DNA of 64,000 nucleotides from Burkholderiales bacterium (GTDB lineage: Bacteria; Pseudomonadota; Gammaproteobacteria; Burkholderiales; SG8-41). Made by a program: the position numbers and the translations under genes. The DNA is taken from positions 186,001 to 250,000 of the forward strand of contig JAIETP010000003.1 in assembly GCA_019744975.1 (NCBI GenBank), in the 5' to 3' direction. Each line of letters starts with the position of its first letter. Position 1 is the stretch's first letter. The notes under the pieces are model-generated. The model was not told where the DNA came from. It made no database searches and worked only from the letters and a program-made list of their open reading frames with translations. This document shows, piece after piece, positions 61,946 through 64,000 of the stretch.

Positions 61946-62854
61946 ATGACCACCAGCGCATTTGACGTCATCGTGATCGGCGAAGGCATCGCCGGTCTCA
62001 CCGCATCCAACACACTCGCAAAACTGGGCCTGAGCGCCGCCACTTTTGAGCAGCAGATCTTCGGCGGCCTCGTACTCAATGTGAATGAACTCGATCCCGC
62101 ACCACCCGGCGGCGAAGCCGGCGGTGCTGCGTTTGCCGCGGAAATGACCCAGGCCAATGCCGAGGCCGGCGTCACCAGCATCCAGGAACCGGTCACGGCC
62201 CTCGCCGCCGCCGACGGCGGCTTCAGCGTCACCACCAGCGGCGGCAGCTACCGCGCGCGCCAGGTCATCGTCGCCAGCGGCGCCAGCCTGAAACTGCTGG
62301 GCGTTCCCGGTGAGACCGAATTCGAAGGCCGCGGCGTATCGAAATGCGCTGATTGCGACGGCCCGATGTTCCAGAATGAAACCGTCGCCGTGATCGGCGG
62401 TGGCGACTCCGCGCTGCAGGAAGCGCAGGTGCTGACCCACTATTGCGGCAAGGTTTACATCATCCATCGCGGCACGGCGTTCAGCGCGCAGCAGCGCTTC
62501 ATCGACCAGATCCAGGGCAATGACAAGATCGAAACCCGTTTCGGCACCACGGTGGAAGCCATCCTCGGCGGGCAGATGGTCGAGAAAATTCGCATCAAGA
62601 ACGGTGCCGGCAGCGAGGAAATCCCCTGTGCGGGGGTTTTCGCCTACATCGGCCTGAAACCGAACAGCGATTTCCTGCCTGCAGACGTCAAACGCGATGC
62701 CAACGGTTTTGTCGCCACCGGCGACGCGCTGGAAACTTCGGTCAGCGGGCTGTGGGCCGTCGGTGCGGTGCGCAGCGGCTGCGGTGGCAGCCTGGAGGAT
62801 GCGATGGCGGAAGCACGACGTGCCGCAGAAGCGGTGGCTGCACGCCTGAAATAA
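61946..62854 (+). CDS. Thioredoxin-reductase-like FAD oxidoreductase
   Basis: This 302-aa two-dinucleotide-domain flavoprotein has FAD motif VIVIGEGIAGLTASNTLA, redox CxxC in SKCADCDGPMFQ (about residue 131), NADPH motif VIGGGDSALQEAQVL and GLWAVGAVRSGCGGSL. The late Cys pair position is unusual. It is probably co-transcribed with selB (14 bases). It may reduce selenoproteins or supply reductant for selenium metabolism; this is inferred from position. GAAAGAG precedes ATG 61946. Confidence 0.82.
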   Translation: MTTSAFDVIVIGEGIAGLTASNTLAKLGLSAATFEQQIFGGLVLNVNELDPAPPGGEAGGAAFAAEMTQANAEAGVTSIQEPVTALAAADGGFSVTTSGGSYRARQVIVASGASLKLLGVPGETEFEGRGVSKCADCDGPMFQNETVAVIGGGDSALQEAQVLTHYCGKVYIIHRGTAFSAQQRFIDQIQGNDKIETRFGTTVEAILGGQMVEKIRIKNGAGSEEIPCAGVFAYIGLKPNSDFLPADVKRDANGFVATGDALETSVSGLWAVGAVRSGCGGSLEDAMAEARRAAEAVAARLK

Positions 62855-62866
62855 GCGCCGTCTGTT

Positions 62867-63424
62867 TCAGGGCTTTTTCGGGGCTTCGACGTCCAGCCTG
62901 TCCCAACCCTCACGGCCAAGCTGGCGCAGGGTTTTGATGTTGTCGCGGTAAATCTGCTCGGTGTCCGGATGCGCGGCAACCGCGCGCTCCACGCTGGATT
63001 CGCGCAGCAGATGCAGCGTCGGATAGGGCGAACGGTTGCTGCAGTTGGTGACGTCGTCAGGCTCGGTTTCGGCAAACTGGTACTGCGGATGAAAACTCGC
63101 CACCTGCAACTGGCCATCCAGCTCGAGCTCCTCGACCAGCGCATCCGCCAGTTCAAGAAAATCGTTGTATTCGAGGAAATCGCCCAGCACCAGCGGGTGG
63201 ATCAGCAGTGTGGTTTCGGTTTTGTTCTCATCCGTTTCGGCCAGCAATTCCAGTTCGGCCGCCAGCACCTCCAGCAGCGCCTCCAGTGTCGTCGCATCGC
63301 TGACGACATAACGGATGCGGTCACCGGCGTATACTGCGCGCGCAAACGGACACAGGTTGAGGCCGATCACCGCTTTCTCCAGCCAGTTGCGGGTTGCAGC
63401 ATTTACTTCATCTTTATCAAGCAT
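62867..63424 (-). CDS. DUF1415 family protein
   Basis: This 185-aa protein is recognised by TRNWLEKAVIGLNLCPFARAV, FHPQYQFAETEPDDVTNCSN and RSPYPTLHLLRE. Function unknown. ATG 63424 is chosen over upstream starts that would overlap yaeQ; it is divergent from yaeQ with 19 bases between starts. Confidence 0.88.
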   Translation of the reverse strand: MLDKDEVNAATRNWLEKAVIGLNLCPFARAVYAGDRIRYVVSDATTLEALLEVLAAELELLAETDENKTETTLLIHPLVLGDFLEYNDFLELADALVEELELDGQLQVASFHPQYQFAETEPDDVTNCSNRSPYPTLHLLRESSVERAVAAHPDTEQIYRDNIKTLRQLGREGWDRLDVEAPKKP

Positions 63425-63443
63425 CGCAGTACTTAACCAGTTC

Positions 63444-63992
63444 ATGGCGCTCAACGCAACCATCTTCAAGATCGACCTGACCGTCACCGACATGGACCGC
63501 GGTTATTACGCCAGCCATGCGCTGGTGCTGGCACGCCATCCCTCGGAAACCGATGAACGCATGATGGCGCGCTTGCTGGCATTTGCGCTGAACGCCAGCG
63601 AGGCCCTCAGCTTCGGCAAGGGCCTCAGCAGCGAAGACGAACCCGATGTCCTGGAAAAAGACCTCACCGGTGCGATCCAGCTTTGGATCGAAGTCGGTCT
63701 GCCCGACGAAAAAGCCGTGCGCAAAGCCTGCGGCCGCGCCACGCAAGTACGCATCTACGCCTACGGCCGCGGCACTGAACGCTGGTGGCAGGATGTCCAG
63801 TCCGGACTCGCCCGCCCCGACAACCTGACGGTCATTGAACTGCCGCAGGCCGCGACCCAGGCCATGGCGGCACTGGCGCAGCGCACGATGCAACTGCAAT
63901 GCACGGTGCAGGACGGCACAGTGTGGCTGACAGATGGGAAAAACACGGTTGAAGTTACGCCGGTGCTGCTCAACGCAGCGCGCAGGCCATAA
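63444..63992 (+). CDS. yaeQ: YaeQ family protein
   Basis: This 182-aa protein of the PD-(D/E)XK nuclease fold family is recognised from MALNATIFKIDLTVTDMDRG, HPSETDERMMARLLAFAL and DLTGAIQLWIEVGLPDEK. It is complete within the window. Function uncertain. Confidence 0.9.
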   Translation: MALNATIFKIDLTVTDMDRGYYASHALVLARHPSETDERMMARLLAFALNASEALSFGKGLSSEDEPDVLEKDLTGAIQLWIEVGLPDEKAVRKACGRATQVRIYAYGRGTERWWQDVQSGLARPDNLTVIELPQAATQAMAALAQRTMQLQCTVQDGTVWLTDGKNTVEVTPVLLNAARRP

Positions 63993-64000
63993 AAAAACCG

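Overview
The window is a GC-rich chromosomal segment of a betaproteobacterium, probably of the order Burkholderiales. The evidence is the murJ / rpsT / DUF3579 / argDFG neighbourhood, a betaproteobacterial proteasome homologue (BPH), two Bug-type (TctC) receptors with a TctDE-like two-component pair, DUF1415, YaeQ and RluE. Coding density is high. I see no rRNA, prophage, IS transposase or CRISPR array, and I could not recognise any tRNA.

Layout. 0-4.6 kb: the 3' part of a cysB-like regulator, then a PhnCDE-type ABC transporter of the clade often labelled putative selenate. 4.6-16.1 kb: housekeeping genes (murJ, rpsT, DUF3579, argD-argF-argG, ppnP, BPH, yajQ), a chromate-resistance pair (rhodanese-ChrB fusion and chrA), a glutamine amidotransferase and a retropepsin-like protease. 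16.1-19.5 kb: an orphan HicB-like antitoxin, a TctE/TctD-like two-component system and a small membrane protein. 19.6-24.7 kb: ribBA, folE, dxs, ispA, xseB. 24.8-28.4 kb: a five-gene operon with two genes that are each read through an in-frame TGA. 28.6-37.4 kb: an arsenosugar-type cluster led by arsS. 37.6-53.4 kb: a Rieske oxygenase, a sulfurtransferase, flavocytochrome c, clpA/clpS, a cold-shock gene, aceB, rluE, mnmA and a third TGA-containing gene. 53.4-58.1 kb: RidA, DUF1989, amidase and two Bug receptors. 58.4-62.9 kb: selA, selB and a thioredoxin-reductase-like flavoprotein. The end holds DUF1415 and yaeQ.

Main result: this is a selenocysteine-decoding genome, and simple ORF calling splits or truncates three genes here. 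They are a GrdB/PrdB-family reductase (TGA in a UxxCT motif, 24819-26042), an AhpD-like protein (CxxU, 26082-26696; its Cys paralogue lies three genes upstream in the same operon) and a glutaredoxin-DinB fusion (UxxC, 52586-53356). Each TGA sits where relatives carry a redox Cys or Sec and is followed at bacterial-SECIS distance by a candidate stem-loop. The operon 28392-24819 also holds a TetR regulator and a DUF302 protein. Its inferred promoter has a TATAAT -10 box inside a 24-bp imperfect palindrome that suits a TetR operator. selA/selB provide decoding, the flavoprotein beside selB is a candidate reductant, and the transporter at the left edge could supply selenium oxyanion. selD and selC were not found and are presumably elsewhere. 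The divergent arsS cluster suggests a shared arsenic/selenium or electrophile-stress theme, which is inference only.
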